Origin: JAQIBY01 sp963676165
GTDB lineage: Bacteria; Bacteroidota; Bacteroidia; Bacteroidales; ML635J-15
DNA: 64,000 bases
Direction: 5' to 3'
NCBI GenBank assembly: GCA_963676165.1
Contig: OY781043.1
Location: 3,100,001-3,164,000 of the forward strand
The notes beneath the pieces are model-generated. The model ran no database searches, was not told the origin of the DNA, and saw nothing but the letters and a program-made list of their open reading frames with translations. A program made the translations under genes and the position numbers. Of the stretch, positions 34,255 through 43,395 are shown piece by piece (positions within the stretch are counted from its first letter, which is position 1; every line of letters begins with the position of its first letter).

Positions 34255-36951
34255 TTATAAAATTATTGCCGCTGCATCTTTTTCAATTAATCCAAAATGA
34301 TAATCATAAGTTTCATCTCCCCTCCAATGGCTTAAGTAAAAAATCCCCATTCGCTCTTCTCCATGTACATTAGACAGAAGTAAATCCATGCTTTTTGAAT
34401 GAGCCATCAAAGAAAAAATAAATTGACTCATAATTCCTTGAAGCTTTTTTAATTCTGTTTTTTTTGAAACAAAATCATCAGTATCCTGCTTTATAATTCG
34501 TTCGTATAAATCAAAAACCTTTTCTCCTGAAACCACATGATCATTAATGGTAGCAATACCATATTTTACTAATAAGCCCATTTCTTTTTCAGTAAAATTT
34601 CGAATTCGATTGCTTGTATCTGGAACAAATACAGGCAAATCCATTGGTACAAAAACTGAGGAACTTTGTTGGTTGATAATTTTAAATGATTGATCTACCA
34701 GTGGAAAATTTAAATTTTGCAATGCACTTTCAAAATCTGAAAATCCAACCTGAAATCTGCGATCGTTTTGCTTATCGATTTTTTGCATTACCCTAACATA
34801 TAAGCAGTCAAAATCCTTGTTCTTTAATATTTTTCTATCCAATCCGCACAATTCACTTGACAATAGTTGAAAACGTTCATCTCCCTTATAAATAACCTCA
34901 GCACTATCGCAATTAAACAGATATAATTTACAGGCAGATTTATTCACATTTCGGTTAATCCGCCCTGCCAATTGTTCGTCACTATCAACTATAGATTTGT
35001 CTTTAAAGCCCAAATCCATATCAATATCAACACCAGCCTCTACAACTTGAGTTGTAATTAAAATCACTTTCTTGTCTCTGTTTTCAGGATTCTTCAGATA
35101 ATGTATAATTTCTTTTCTACGGGGCTCCAGGATAGTTCCTGACAAAACAAATATTTGATCATAAAAACCTTCAGATAATGTTTCAATCACGGAATAAAAT
35201 TCTGTTGCAGTTTGTTTATAAATAAACTCAATAATCATAAACACACTATTGGGATATTTATCATTATTATTACAATACTCCCGAGATTTTTCAACAACAA
35301 AACCTCCCAGACGATTCAAATATTTATTTTTTTCATCCTTTTCCGGGATCGCCCAATCCAACAGTGAAAAATCAAACTCCACTCGATTGCAAAAATTTGG
35401 ATTTTGAAAAAACTCCTCTTTATTATTAGTGAGATAACAAATATTTTCTGCTACATTGGAAAGTTTATCCAATTTTGGCAAGGTTGCAGACATAAGAATA
35501 AACCTTATATCGAAATATTCTGCATAGTTTTGAATTAGATAAATAATTTTATCCCACATTTTGGGAGGGTATGATTGCAATTCATCAATTACCACAACAG
35601 AATTAGCTAGCCGATGTAGTAAATAATTTTTCTCTTTTGAATTTGATTTAAGAATATCAAAGAACTTAATATGTGATAAAAGCGCTACAGGGTAATTTAA
35701 GAACAAATAATCGATATGATTTTTTTTATCCTTACCATACACACCATCGCTTTTTTCTTTAAAACCTTCTTTTGAATGCATTTGAATGATTTCGTCCTCA
35801 TCCAAACCCATGGTTTCTTTTAATGCATCATAAGTTTGTGTAATAAGAGTAGTAAATGGAAATACATAATAAATGTTGTTTATTTCCTTATTTTGCTGCA
35901 GCAATTCAGCAGTTGCAAGCATCGATAAATTTGTTTTTCCTGCACCTGTAGGAGCCTCAATATAGAATACTTTTTTATTTGTATTTTTTTTGATATTTTG
36001 GATTACCTCAATAGACAATTCTTTGCGTAGAATATTTAAATTTTGATTGGATTGCTCCTTGGGGTAAGAAAATTGATAGTTATCGATAACATCGAATACT
36101 TTTTTATTGTACTCTTTGCTAGTACGTACATTTTTAATAATTTTTTGCCTGAGATTATCATTGATAGTACCAAAATCACTTAAAGACTCAGTCCATTGAT
36201 TCATATAATGTGTGGTAGCCAAATAATCAGAGGCAGTAAGTAGGGAGTAATGAAGCTTTAAAAGTGCAAATAATGGAAAAGGATTTAGATTTTCATCTTC
36301 AAAAAAATCTTTTAAAATTTCTTCCAAATTATAGAAGATATCTAATCCACATTCTTCATGTTCGTTAAAGTTTAACACTTCAAACAACTTCCGAACATGA
36401 TTCATATAACTAGCAATTTCATCATCTGAATCAGAAAACTTTCTTCTGAAATAGGATATCAAATCATCAAGATAAGGTGCATGATGTTTACAAATTTGAA
36501 AACCAACAAGAAATACAAATAAAGTAAAGATTTCCGCATCGCCCTCATCCTCTATCAAATCAGCCTCCGAAATATATTTCTGTGTAAATAGCATATATCC
36601 AGGCAGAGAATGATCTGAATCAAACTGAAAATTTCCACTTTGAAAATATCCATTGTTCATTTTCTTATTTTGAAAATTAGGATTGATTTTTCCAAGATCA
36701 TGATAATAAATTGAAGCGCTAAAAAGCTTAACCAATTTTTGCACCAAAATAGGATTATCACCTTGTATGCAGCCCCTAATTAGCTTTTCTATACATGTGT
36801 TAACACTAAAACCTTCAACTAAACTATTGGTATATTTCAACACTAAGCTAGAGTGTTCCTCTAAACTTTCAGGATCACATGATGTGCCTTTAGGGCTTAT
36901 ATGCGCCCAATATTTTTCTGATTCAGACAATAATCTTGTAATTGTTTCCAT
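34255..36951 (-). CDS. cas3: CRISPR-associated helicase/nuclease Cas3
   Basis: An 898-aa HD-helicase fusion. HD nuclease: H33, HD at 84-85 (YYHDLGKIN), H114 (DHSLPGY), HH at 156-157 and D242 (SDYLATTH). SF2 helicase: Walker A EAPTGAGKT (332-340), motif II DELQ (456-459) in place of DEAD, motif III SAT (488-490), motif V TTQVVEAGVDIDMD and motif VI QLAGRINR. Recruited by Cascade, it unwinds and degrades target DNA. All key residues are present, so it should be active. It lies 42 bp after cas5. Confidence 0.98.
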   Translation of the reverse strand: METITRLLSESEKYWAHISPKGTSCDPESLEEHSSLVLKYTNSLVEGFSVNTCIEKLIRGCIQGDNPILVQKLVKLFSASIYYHDLGKINPNFQNKKMNNGYFQSGNFQFDSDHSLPGYMLFTQKYISEADLIEDEGDAEIFTLFVFLVGFQICKHHAPYLDDLISYFRRKFSDSDDEIASYMNHVRKLFEVLNFNEHEECGLDIFYNLEEILKDFFEDENLNPFPLFALLKLHYSLLTASDYLATTHYMNQWTESLSDFGTINDNLRQKIIKNVRTSKEYNKKVFDVIDNYQFSYPKEQSNQNLNILRKELSIEVIQNIKKNTNKKVFYIEAPTGAGKTNLSMLATAELLQQNKEINNIYYVFPFTTLITQTYDALKETMGLDEDEIIQMHSKEGFKEKSDGVYGKDKKNHIDYLFLNYPVALLSHIKFFDILKSNSKEKNYLLHRLANSVVVIDELQSYPPKMWDKIIYLIQNYAEYFDIRFILMSATLPKLDKLSNVAENICYLTNNKEEFFQNPNFCNRVEFDFSLLDWAIPEKDEKNKYLNRLGGFVVEKSREYCNNNDKYPNSVFMIIEFIYKQTATEFYSVIETLSEGFYDQIFVLSGTILEPRRKEIIHYLKNPENRDKKVILITTQVVEAGVDIDMDLGFKDKSIVDSDEQLAGRINRNVNKSACKLYLFNCDSAEVIYKGDERFQLLSSELCGLDRKILKNKDFDCLYVRVMQKIDKQNDRRFQVGFSDFESALQNLNFPLVDQSFKIINQQSSSVFVPMDLPVFVPDTSNRIRNFTEKEMGLLVKYGIATINDHVVSGEKVFDLYERIIKQDTDDFVSKKTELKKLQGIMSQFIFSLMAHSKSMDLLLSNVHGEERMGIFYLSHWRGDETYDYHFGLIEKDAAAIIL

Positions 36952-36993
36952 AGAAAAAGCCCTGACAAATTCATTGATTTACCAAGGGTTTCA

Positions 36994-37764
36994 TTAATTT
37001 AATTGAATAATTAAATCACCAGCCTTATAAAGATTTTCGACATAAGAGTCTTTGCTTAATTTCCAATCTGTAAAAGCAAAATCAGCATAAGCATATTGAA
37101 ATAGAGTTTCGTCATAAGCCAAGGGCAATCTTTCAAAATACATAAAAGTTCCATTTAAAAAAGAAAGATTTCTGCGAAACTTAGCTTTATGTTTAACCAC
37201 ACTATTTACTAATGGATTTTCTTTTATAAATACAGTATCTATTTGAAATTCTTCTCCACCTTCAAATACAGTATACTCATACTCTTTTATACTCTCCTTA
37301 CTCCACCAAGCCGAATAATCATTTTTCCCTAAGTAAGGAATGTATTGTGCTTCTTGATTTTGAATACGCTGATATAAAACTTGCTCATGTTTTTTTTCTA
37401 AATCAAGTAAAAGGAAGATACGGAATGCCGGTTTGATTAGGGTTTGTTCAGAAACAATCAGGTTACCATCCGAATTTGCAAAACCAATCGTATTAGTATA
37501 GGTCGTTACTGTTTTTTGAAAATTACCATTTTCGCATCCATCACCAATTGGTTTAATGCCTACTGGTAACTGAGAAAAAACATTATAATATTCAGGCAAT
37601 TCATTATTCTTGGTAAAGCCTTTTAAGCCAACAATAGCCCCCAACAACCCTAACACTGTAGGTTTGTGAAGCATATTGAAAGTAAGATATATTTTTTCAT
37701 TAATATCCGGCTTTTTCAGAAACCCCATGTCGGCAAATAAATCGAACGAGATCAACTTTTTCAT
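36994..37764 (-). CDS. cas5: Cascade subunit Cas5 (type I-B)
   Basis: A 256-aa RAMP protein. It begins MKKLISFDLFADMGFLKKPD, a Cas5 N-terminal strand, followed by the glycine-rich segment KPTVLGLLGAIVGLKGF typical of Cas5b/Cas5h. It caps the 5' handle of the crRNA in the Cascade complex. The start codon overlaps the cas7 stop by 4 bp, as expected for stoichiometric expression. It is too long to be a Cas5 that replaces Cas6 (type I-C), and cas6 is present separately. Confidence 0.95.
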   Translation of the reverse strand: MKKLISFDLFADMGFLKKPDINEKIYLTFNMLHKPTVLGLLGAIVGLKGFTKNNELPEYYNVFSQLPVGIKPIGDGCENGNFQKTVTTYTNTIGFANSDGNLIVSEQTLIKPAFRIFLLLDLEKKHEQVLYQRIQNQEAQYIPYLGKNDYSAWWSKESIKEYEYTVFEGGEEFQIDTVFIKENPLVNSVVKHKAKFRRNLSFLNGTFMYFERLPLAYDETLFQYAYADFAFTDWKLSKDSYVENLYKAGDLIIQLN

Positions 37765-38717
37765 AAAGCAGCTTCCATTACTGTTTCACCAAACAATTCA
37801 TATTGTTTGCAAGTATTCGGTAAATTTTCAATGGTAACAGTTTGACTATTTAAATACAATTCAATCGATTCTACACTATTTTCGTGTAGTTTTAGTAAGT
37901 CCGTTACTTTTGAAAAATCGAAAACACTTTTTCCGTCTTTCTTTTCACTTGCAATAGAAACCAGGTCAGTAAAAGCAGGTAAAACCAATTTTGAATCTTC
38001 TTTTAATTGCACCCAAAATAAGATTTCATTATCGCAGCCAGCTTTTGCAGCCGAATCGTAAAATGTAGCTCCTTGTTGCATTGCCAATTTCAATTTTGCA
38101 ATATCATCACATGAAATACGTTGAGCATATTCTCCTGCTAAATCGGCAATTTCTGATAGATTTGCTGGATTTACTGAAAAATGATGAAGGTAATGTCCTT
38201 CTTGCAATTTGGATTGACGACCAATTGTAGTCATTCCTTTTTCAGCATCTTTGTCGTTGGATTTATTACTAAATGGAGCCGTAATTTGCTCTGAGAAGAT
38301 ATTATTCTCATGCCAGATATTTACACCATGATTAATTTGCACTGGGCCATGGATAGAAATATTAGTTTTTCCAGCAAACGTAGCACCGAACAAACGAACA
38401 TCCATACATTTTAACAAATTGTTAGCTACTTTCTGTTTGATCGTCTTTTTTTCAATAGGAAATTCACCAAAATGTTTAACAAAAGTTTCATCCAATGAAA
38501 TCGGATTCATGTTTTCATTCAGCGATTTAAAATAAAAGATTTTTTCTTGAGGGAAAACAGCTTTAAAATAGTTTTTGATTGTGTATTTATATGCCTTATC
38601 AGTTGCATATACAGTCCCATCAGGCAAGGTGCGTGGTTGACCAGAAAAATCTGCATTATAATTTGAATTAATTGCCTTAACTACGGCACATCCGAATACT
38701 CTATTATTAAAATTCAT
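37761..38717 (-). CDS. cas7: Cascade backbone subunit Cas7 (Csh2-like)
   Basis: About 318 aa from the ATG at 38717 (MNFNNRVFGCAVVKAINSNY). An ATG at 38747 would overlap cas8b by 20 bp and adds residues not typical of the family. The protein has the Csh2/Cas7b features: the N-terminal segment NYNADFSGQPRTLPDGTVYA, then TDKAYKYTIKNYFK and the middle motif DVRLFGATFAGKTNISIHGPV. Several copies coat the crRNA spacer. No catalytic residues are expected. Confidence 0.95.
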   Translation of the reverse strand: MNFNNRVFGCAVVKAINSNYNADFSGQPRTLPDGTVYATDKAYKYTIKNYFKAVFPQEKIFYFKSLNENMNPISLDETFVKHFGEFPIEKKTIKQKVANNLLKCMDVRLFGATFAGKTNISIHGPVQINHGVNIWHENNIFSEQITAPFSNKSNDKDAEKGMTTIGRQSKLQEGHYLHHFSVNPANLSEIADLAGEYAQRISCDDIAKLKLAMQQGATFYDSAAKAGCDNEILFWVQLKEDSKLVLPAFTDLVSIASEKKDGKSVFDFSKVTDLLKLHENSVESIELYLNSQTVTIENLPNTCKQYELFGETVMEAAL

Positions 38718-38727
38718 GGTTAAATAT

Positions 38728-40665
38728 TTAATTATGTGAAACTTCATTTAATTCTACGTTCTCTGCTTTTTTATACATTACTGCAGGAGCAAAATAACCT
38801 GCCAAAAGATAACGCTGATAATTTTTGAGATTTTCCTTCGTTTGGAAAGCTAAAATTTGACCAGCTAATCGCTCAAAACGATCTTTATAAAAACTAATTT
38901 CATGTTTATAAGCATTTATAGCATTAGCAATAGCATTTTGCAGTTGTACTGCATTGCTTTTTTGCAAGTACGGTTCTAACAACGCATGTGAAGGATTACT
39001 GGCTTTACTTTTACTTAGCAAGAAATAGATTACTTGCCCAGCAGCGAAAAGGAATTCACCTACATTGTTTTCATCTAAAAATTGATCATCATTATTGGCG
39101 ATAAGTTCAATTCTTTCCAATAAAGATTTAAAGGAATTTTCCATATTTTCTCGATTTTTTGATTGATTACTGAATTTATTATAAAGACTAAACCAAATGT
39201 TTAGCTTCTCTTTAATATTGTTTTCTTTAGTATGATAGCCATCTTTATACTCATCTTGCCTTAAGTCACAAAATATAGAGGCAAGCATAATTTCATCGAA
39301 CATTGTGCTGGTTATGGCTTGGTTTTGGCTTTTATATATAAAATCGTAAAATGCTTTTCGGAAGCGTAAAATAGTATTAGCCATTAAATCACCGCCACTA
39401 ACATAGTTTGGATCAATGTCATTAAAGTAATTGTAACTTATACTATCATCTTTTACTTTAACCAATGAGTTATTAAAAATTTTAGCTACAATAGTATTTT
39501 CAAATCCAAAAACATTGTGTATTGGAATCGTTTTTACCAATTCTTTCTTTTTACTGAATTGCAATATATTTTTAATATCGAATCCCTTAACATTGTAATG
39601 AAAATTGGAAACAAAATCGAAATCATTTACAACGCCTCGACTCATATTTAATAAATAATAATTGCCTAGGATACGATTATCATTTTTATTAAAGATTGCC
39701 TTCAGCAACTGTGGATATGTGAATTTCCGTTCCCCTTCATTATTAAAAACGCTAACAATTTCTTTGTTGTTTTTAAATTCGTTTTTATCAATAAATATAG
39801 GTAGTGGGTTAGGCAACACTCTGCTATTTTGTAATAAATCAAACTTATTTAAATAGAGCGAATCCTTAGCTTGAATTCGGCCTGCAACCCCCTTATAAAA
39901 ACTGCCTGTCTTATGTTGTAAAAACGTTTTCTTTGTAAATTTTGCGCCAGTTCCATTAATAAAATCACTAACACCCCATGTATCCGATGTTATTTCCTTA
40001 TCGGAATTATAATCATTCACATTAAATAATTTTTGTTGCAAATAATTATTTTGAGCCACCTGATAATCATCCAAACTAGCATTGATTAAATAGAAGTTTA
40101 AATAAAAATCCTCCTTGAAGGATTCAAGCAAACTATCTTGATTTACATTGTTGTTTTCATCCACTCGTTTTAAGTTCCTTACAATATGTAAAACCTCAGG
40201 AATAACCTGTTTGAAGGCATTTGATTTTTCTATTAAAGAAATTTTCTCCTGATCAATACATATTGCCTGTGAATTATTAAAATAAAAATTTAATAGATTA
40301 ATAATCTTATGCTCTCCAACACCATCTAATTTATCATTAACATAAGATTTAAGTTTGTAGCTCACTACAAAAGGAGAACATGAAAATATTTGTTTCTTTT
40401 TATCAAGCACTTTATTCATATTGTTGCCAAGCCTCCTACCTAGATCTTCATACTTTGAGGCCAAAATATGTTTCTCTGTCAAATCCTCCTTCCCATCATA
40501 AACCACATAATCTGTACCTTCTTTGGGTTGATTATTTTTCCAGTGTCCCTCCTCGTCAAGTTCCACCCAAAAGTGCAAACCAGGCGAAGGTTTTTTATTC
40601 AAATCAAATACCTCGGGATAATCTTCTTCGAGCTCTTTGACAAAGTTTATTATTTCTTGTATCAT
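38728..40665 (-). CDS. cas8b: Large Cascade subunit Cas8b (Csh1/TM1802 family)
   Basis: A 645-aa protein, the size of Cas8b, with no domain match outside this family. The beginning MIQEIINFVKELEEDYPEVF and the segments KKQIFSCSPFVVSY and NYYLLNMSRGVVNDFDFVSN fit the TM1802/Csh1 group, which recognises the PAM and recruits Cas3. A small subunit (Cas11) may be translated from its C-terminal part in this subtype; I cannot identify the internal start. Between cas6 (6 bp upstream) and cas7. Confidence 0.88.
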   Translation of the reverse strand: MIQEIINFVKELEEDYPEVFDLNKKPSPGLHFWVELDEEGHWKNNQPKEGTDYVVYDGKEDLTEKHILASKYEDLGRRLGNNMNKVLDKKKQIFSCSPFVVSYKLKSYVNDKLDGVGEHKIINLLNFYFNNSQAICIDQEKISLIEKSNAFKQVIPEVLHIVRNLKRVDENNNVNQDSLLESFKEDFYLNFYLINASLDDYQVAQNNYLQQKLFNVNDYNSDKEITSDTWGVSDFINGTGAKFTKKTFLQHKTGSFYKGVAGRIQAKDSLYLNKFDLLQNSRVLPNPLPIFIDKNEFKNNKEIVSVFNNEGERKFTYPQLLKAIFNKNDNRILGNYYLLNMSRGVVNDFDFVSNFHYNVKGFDIKNILQFSKKKELVKTIPIHNVFGFENTIVAKIFNNSLVKVKDDSISYNYFNDIDPNYVSGGDLMANTILRFRKAFYDFIYKSQNQAITSTMFDEIMLASIFCDLRQDEYKDGYHTKENNIKEKLNIWFSLYNKFSNQSKNRENMENSFKSLLERIELIANNDDQFLDENNVGEFLFAAGQVIYFLLSKSKASNPSHALLEPYLQKSNAVQLQNAIANAINAYKHEISFYKDRFERLAGQILAFQTKENLKNYQRYLLAGYFAPAVMYKKAENVELNEVSHN

Positions 40666-40671
40666 ATCTAT

Positions 40672-41466
40672 TTAATTTTTGACAATATCCCACAACCCAA
40701 AACCGAGTGAGTTCATGCTGCCGATTCCTGTTGCATATAACAAATTCATCACCTCTTTTGGGGCATTCAGTTTGAAATCATAGTGGAATGCTCTAACTTT
40801 AGTTTCTTCAGCCGTTCCTGCTTTTATTGTTTGCAAAACGGTTTTAGCTGATACACGCTCAACATTAAAATCAATTTCATCAGGATTTACATCCATCATT
40901 CCAACAGCATAGCATTTATCCAATATATTACTCTCTATTAACCCCTTATAGTTCAAAGATAAAGGTGGAATATATTGCTCATGCTTTTCGTCTTCGTTTT
41001 TTTCACCCATTACAACTGCTGTTTTTGTTTTGCAAACAATGCTTTTGCCCTTTTTTAAATCAGGTTCATTTATCATCGTAATATTAGCCACCTTCATTTT
41101 AACTGCATGATTCTTATCTCCCACATACACCTCTTGTTGTTTAAAAAGTCCTGCAACAAAGGGTTCTAACTGCTCAGGCAAATAAAATGATATATCCATC
41201 CATGCTTTTTGAGACTTAATTAACAAATAACCCTGCTCCTTATCCGATTTCCTGGCTAAACCCTTTGGAAATCGCAATCCCGAAAAACAAAATAACTTAA
41301 ATCGCTTTCCTTCTTGCGTTGCATACCCTTCGTTATGTAAAAACTCTGCAAATACAGTATTCCCCGTGGCAATTACCTTATATATCCAACTACTCAAAGG
41401 ATATTGGTAATTAAAAGGTAACAACTGTGCTTTCCCTAATATTTCGAACTCTATTTGCAATCTCAT
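40672..41466 (-). CDS. cas6: CRISPR repeat endoribonuclease Cas6
   Basis: A 264-aa RAMP protein. The N-terminus MRLQIEFEILGKAQLLPFNY and the C-terminal glycine-rich loop GIGSMNSLGFGLWDIV are the hallmarks of Cas6. It cuts the repeat 8 nt from its end, giving crRNAs with the 5' tag ATTGAAAC. First of the cas structural genes, 20 bp after the WYL regulator gene. Confidence 0.96.
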   Translation of the reverse strand: MRLQIEFEILGKAQLLPFNYQYPLSSWIYKVIATGNTVFAEFLHNEGYATQEGKRFKLFCFSGLRFPKGLARKSDKEQGYLLIKSQKAWMDISFYLPEQLEPFVAGLFKQQEVYVGDKNHAVKMKVANITMINEPDLKKGKSIVCKTKTAVVMGEKNEDEKHEQYIPPLSLNYKGLIESNILDKCYAVGMMDVNPDEIDFNVERVSAKTVLQTIKAGTAEETKVRAFHYDFKLNAPKEVMNLLYATGIGSMNSLGFGLWDIVKN

Positions 41467-41486
41467 TTCTCAATATTTTTACAATG

Positions 41487-42404
41487 TTACAACAGCCTAC
41501 TCCGGATTTCTCGGAGTGGATTATTTTTTTTGTATTTATTTTCAATAAATTGTCTAAATTTTTCATCCCCAAGCACTCGACAATGCTCAGTAAACCCTAA
41601 AACAAAGCGTGCAGGACCATCAAAACTGACACATTTCGCTTCATAAACAAAAAGATTCTCTCCATACTCTCTTATGTTTTTCTCAGACCGAGGATATTCT
41701 TCAATCAACAAATTTCGGGCTAAGAAATCCAACTCAAAACGAACAAACTTTGCCGGCACCCCTCCAAAATCAAAATCATCTACCTCGTCCTTCGTATGAT
41801 GTCGCTCATACTGAAAATCAAATGGAGTTTCATGTAACTCTTCAATGCGACAAAATTTAAAAAGCTTATTCTTTTGTGATTTTACATCAAAGGCCCAAAA
41901 CATTTCAAGACCATCCAAAACATAAAAAGGTTCTAATTTATATTCTTTACGTTTCAAACTTTTCCCAGAGGAATAGTTTGGAACAAATACCTGCTTCTTA
42001 TTTTGAATACTCTTTTGAATTATCCTTAACAACTCCCCTTCCTTTTGCGGCAATAACTTATCAATATATTCATCATTACCTAACAAGACCTTCAGCTTCA
42101 TGATTAAATGTTGCTGCTTTTTAACAGAATGATTTAAGCCTTCTATTGCCTTAAAAAGCAGATACTCATCCTCAGAATCAAGAGGATATAATTGTCCAAA
42201 AAACTTACACTCTGACCCCTTTACATCCAAACTGTAACGATCATTGGTTCTTTTAATTTCAAAACCCATTTCACGTAACTCGCGCATGTAATCATAAAAA
42301 GTACTTTCACTAAACTCAAGATAATTCATACACTGCTCCCGACTTGCTCCAGACCCCTTACTAAGTACCAACAATAGCGTTACTAATCTTTGTGCTTTAT
42401 TCAT
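41487..42404 (-). CDS. WYL-domain transcriptional regulator at the head of the cas operon
   Basis: A 305-aa protein. Residues of about 1-60 form a winged helix (RLVTLLLVLSKGSGASREQC, then YLEFSESTFYDYMRELREMG), followed by the WYL domain: EYKLEPFYVLDGLEMFWAFD and KLFKFCRIEEL, then a C-terminal WCX-like part (ARFVLGFTEHCRVLGDEKFR). WYL proteins bind nucleic acids and in several CRISPR types control cas genes. It is the first gene of the minus-strand unit, 20 bp before cas6, so autoregulation and control of the cas operon are likely; the operator is not obvious. Confidence 0.9.
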   Translation of the reverse strand: MNKAQRLVTLLLVLSKGSGASREQCMNYLEFSESTFYDYMRELREMGFEIKRTNDRYSLDVKGSECKFFGQLYPLDSEDEYLLFKAIEGLNHSVKKQQHLIMKLKVLLGNDEYIDKLLPQKEGELLRIIQKSIQNKKQVFVPNYSSGKSLKRKEYKLEPFYVLDGLEMFWAFDVKSQKNKLFKFCRIEELHETPFDFQYERHHTKDEVDDFDFGGVPAKFVRFELDFLARNLLIEEYPRSEKNIREYGENLFVYEAKCVSFDGPARFVLGFTEHCRVLGDEKFRQFIENKYKKNNPLREIRSRLL

Positions 42405-42837
42405 ATTGCATCAATCTATAACAATTCAAGCCTAATCATTTAATTTTACATGCTTCCTCTACCGATACGACTTTATTCAATGGGTTATAAATTTACAAAA
42501 CTTTCGTATTTTAACAAATATATATTATATCAGACATAAAAAATATACATTTATCACGACTTCTCAAATCTAATTTTAACAAGATGATCTTTTTCACTCA
42601 ATTACAACTCAAACATGGATACAGCAACACAAAATCAATTATTTCACAAACCAAATCAGATGCAAAAGCAAGCGCTAAAAAGATGCAAAATAAATTCGTT
42701 TTTCCACTTTTTTTCGTTAAAATTCACTTAAACAGCAAGATTGTTTTGTGTAAACAATTTTTTTATAGAAATTTAACCAATATTTAAGGAATTTACATGC
42801 AGCGCAAAGTTTGCGTTAAGCGTTAATCAAGAGTATT
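42405..42837. promoter_or_regulatory. Divergent promoter region between cas operon and sigma-factor operon
   Basis: A 430-bp AT-rich region. It must hold the promoters of the cas operon (leftward) and of the sigma-factor operon (rightward), but I cannot place them with confidence. CGCAAAGTTTGCG at 42803-42815 is a perfect 13-bp palindrome, 22 bp before the sigma-factor start, and could be an operator. A 67-codon ORF at 42584-42787 looks spurious. Confidence 0.5.
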
Positions 42838-43395
42838 ATGGCCTGCTCAGACATAGATTCACATATTATTAAAGCCTGCAAGAAAAAGGATAAAGCGGCT
42901 CAAAAGGCGTTATACGAACACTATGCCTCATATGTTTATGGAATCTGTTTGAGATACGCCAAAAATTCACAAGACGCTGAAGACTTAATGCAAGATGCGT
43001 TTGTGAAGATTTTAAAGAACATAAAACGATATAAAGATTATGGAAGTTTCACTGGTTGGTTAACACGTATTGCTGTCAATACTGCCATTAGTTTTTACAG
43101 AAAAAAGGCCAGACACATGACAAGCCCGGATTCTGAAGCAGTGGACAAAGAAGCAGACCAACCATTTTTTGTTGATTCTCACGTCTTTGCAAAAGACATT
43201 GTGGAAGCCATTAAAAAACTTCCTGATGGTTATCGTTTGGTCTTTAACTTGTATGCCATTGAAGGCTACGACCATAATGAAATTGGAGAAATGCTTGGGA
43301 TAGCAGCAAGCTCAAGCAGATCACAATATTTTAGAGCAAGAAAAATGCTGCAAAAGGCTTTGGAACCGACATATCGTGAATTAAAAACCGGATGA
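42838..43395 (+). CDS. RNA polymerase sigma factor, ECF-like
   Basis: A 185-aa protein. Region 2 is clear (FVYGICLRYAKNSQDAEDLM is represented here by YGICLRYAKNSQDAEDLMQD, followed by FTGWLTRIAVNTAISFYRKK), as is region 4 (AIKKLPDGYRLVFNLYAIEG, then HNEIGEMLGIAASSSRSQYF). It lacks region 1 and most of region 3, as in ECF sigma factors. The stop codon overlaps the next ATG by 4 bp. The partner begins with an anti-sigma-like cytoplasmic segment, so the pair probably forms a signalling unit controlling the surface-protein genes downstream. Confidence 0.92.
   Translation: MACSDIDSHIIKACKKKDKAAQKALYEHYASYVYGICLRYAKNSQDAEDLMQDAFVKILKNIKRYKDYGSFTGWLTRIAVNTAISFYRKKARHMTSPDSEAVDKEADQPFFVDSHVFAKDIVEAIKKLPDGYRLVFNLYAIEGYDHNEIGEMLGIAASSSRSQYFRARKMLQKALEPTYRELKTG

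Noticed and set aside
34255..42404. Possibility of a type I-A or I-C system
   Set aside because: A fused HD-helicase Cas3, a Cas8b-like large subunit, a Csh2-like Cas7, separate cas6 and a repeat ending ATTGAAAC together indicate type I-B.
42584..42787. 67-aa ORF upstream of the sigma-factor gene
   Set aside because: Low-complexity Lys/Ser/Phe composition in a promoter region; no sign of translation.
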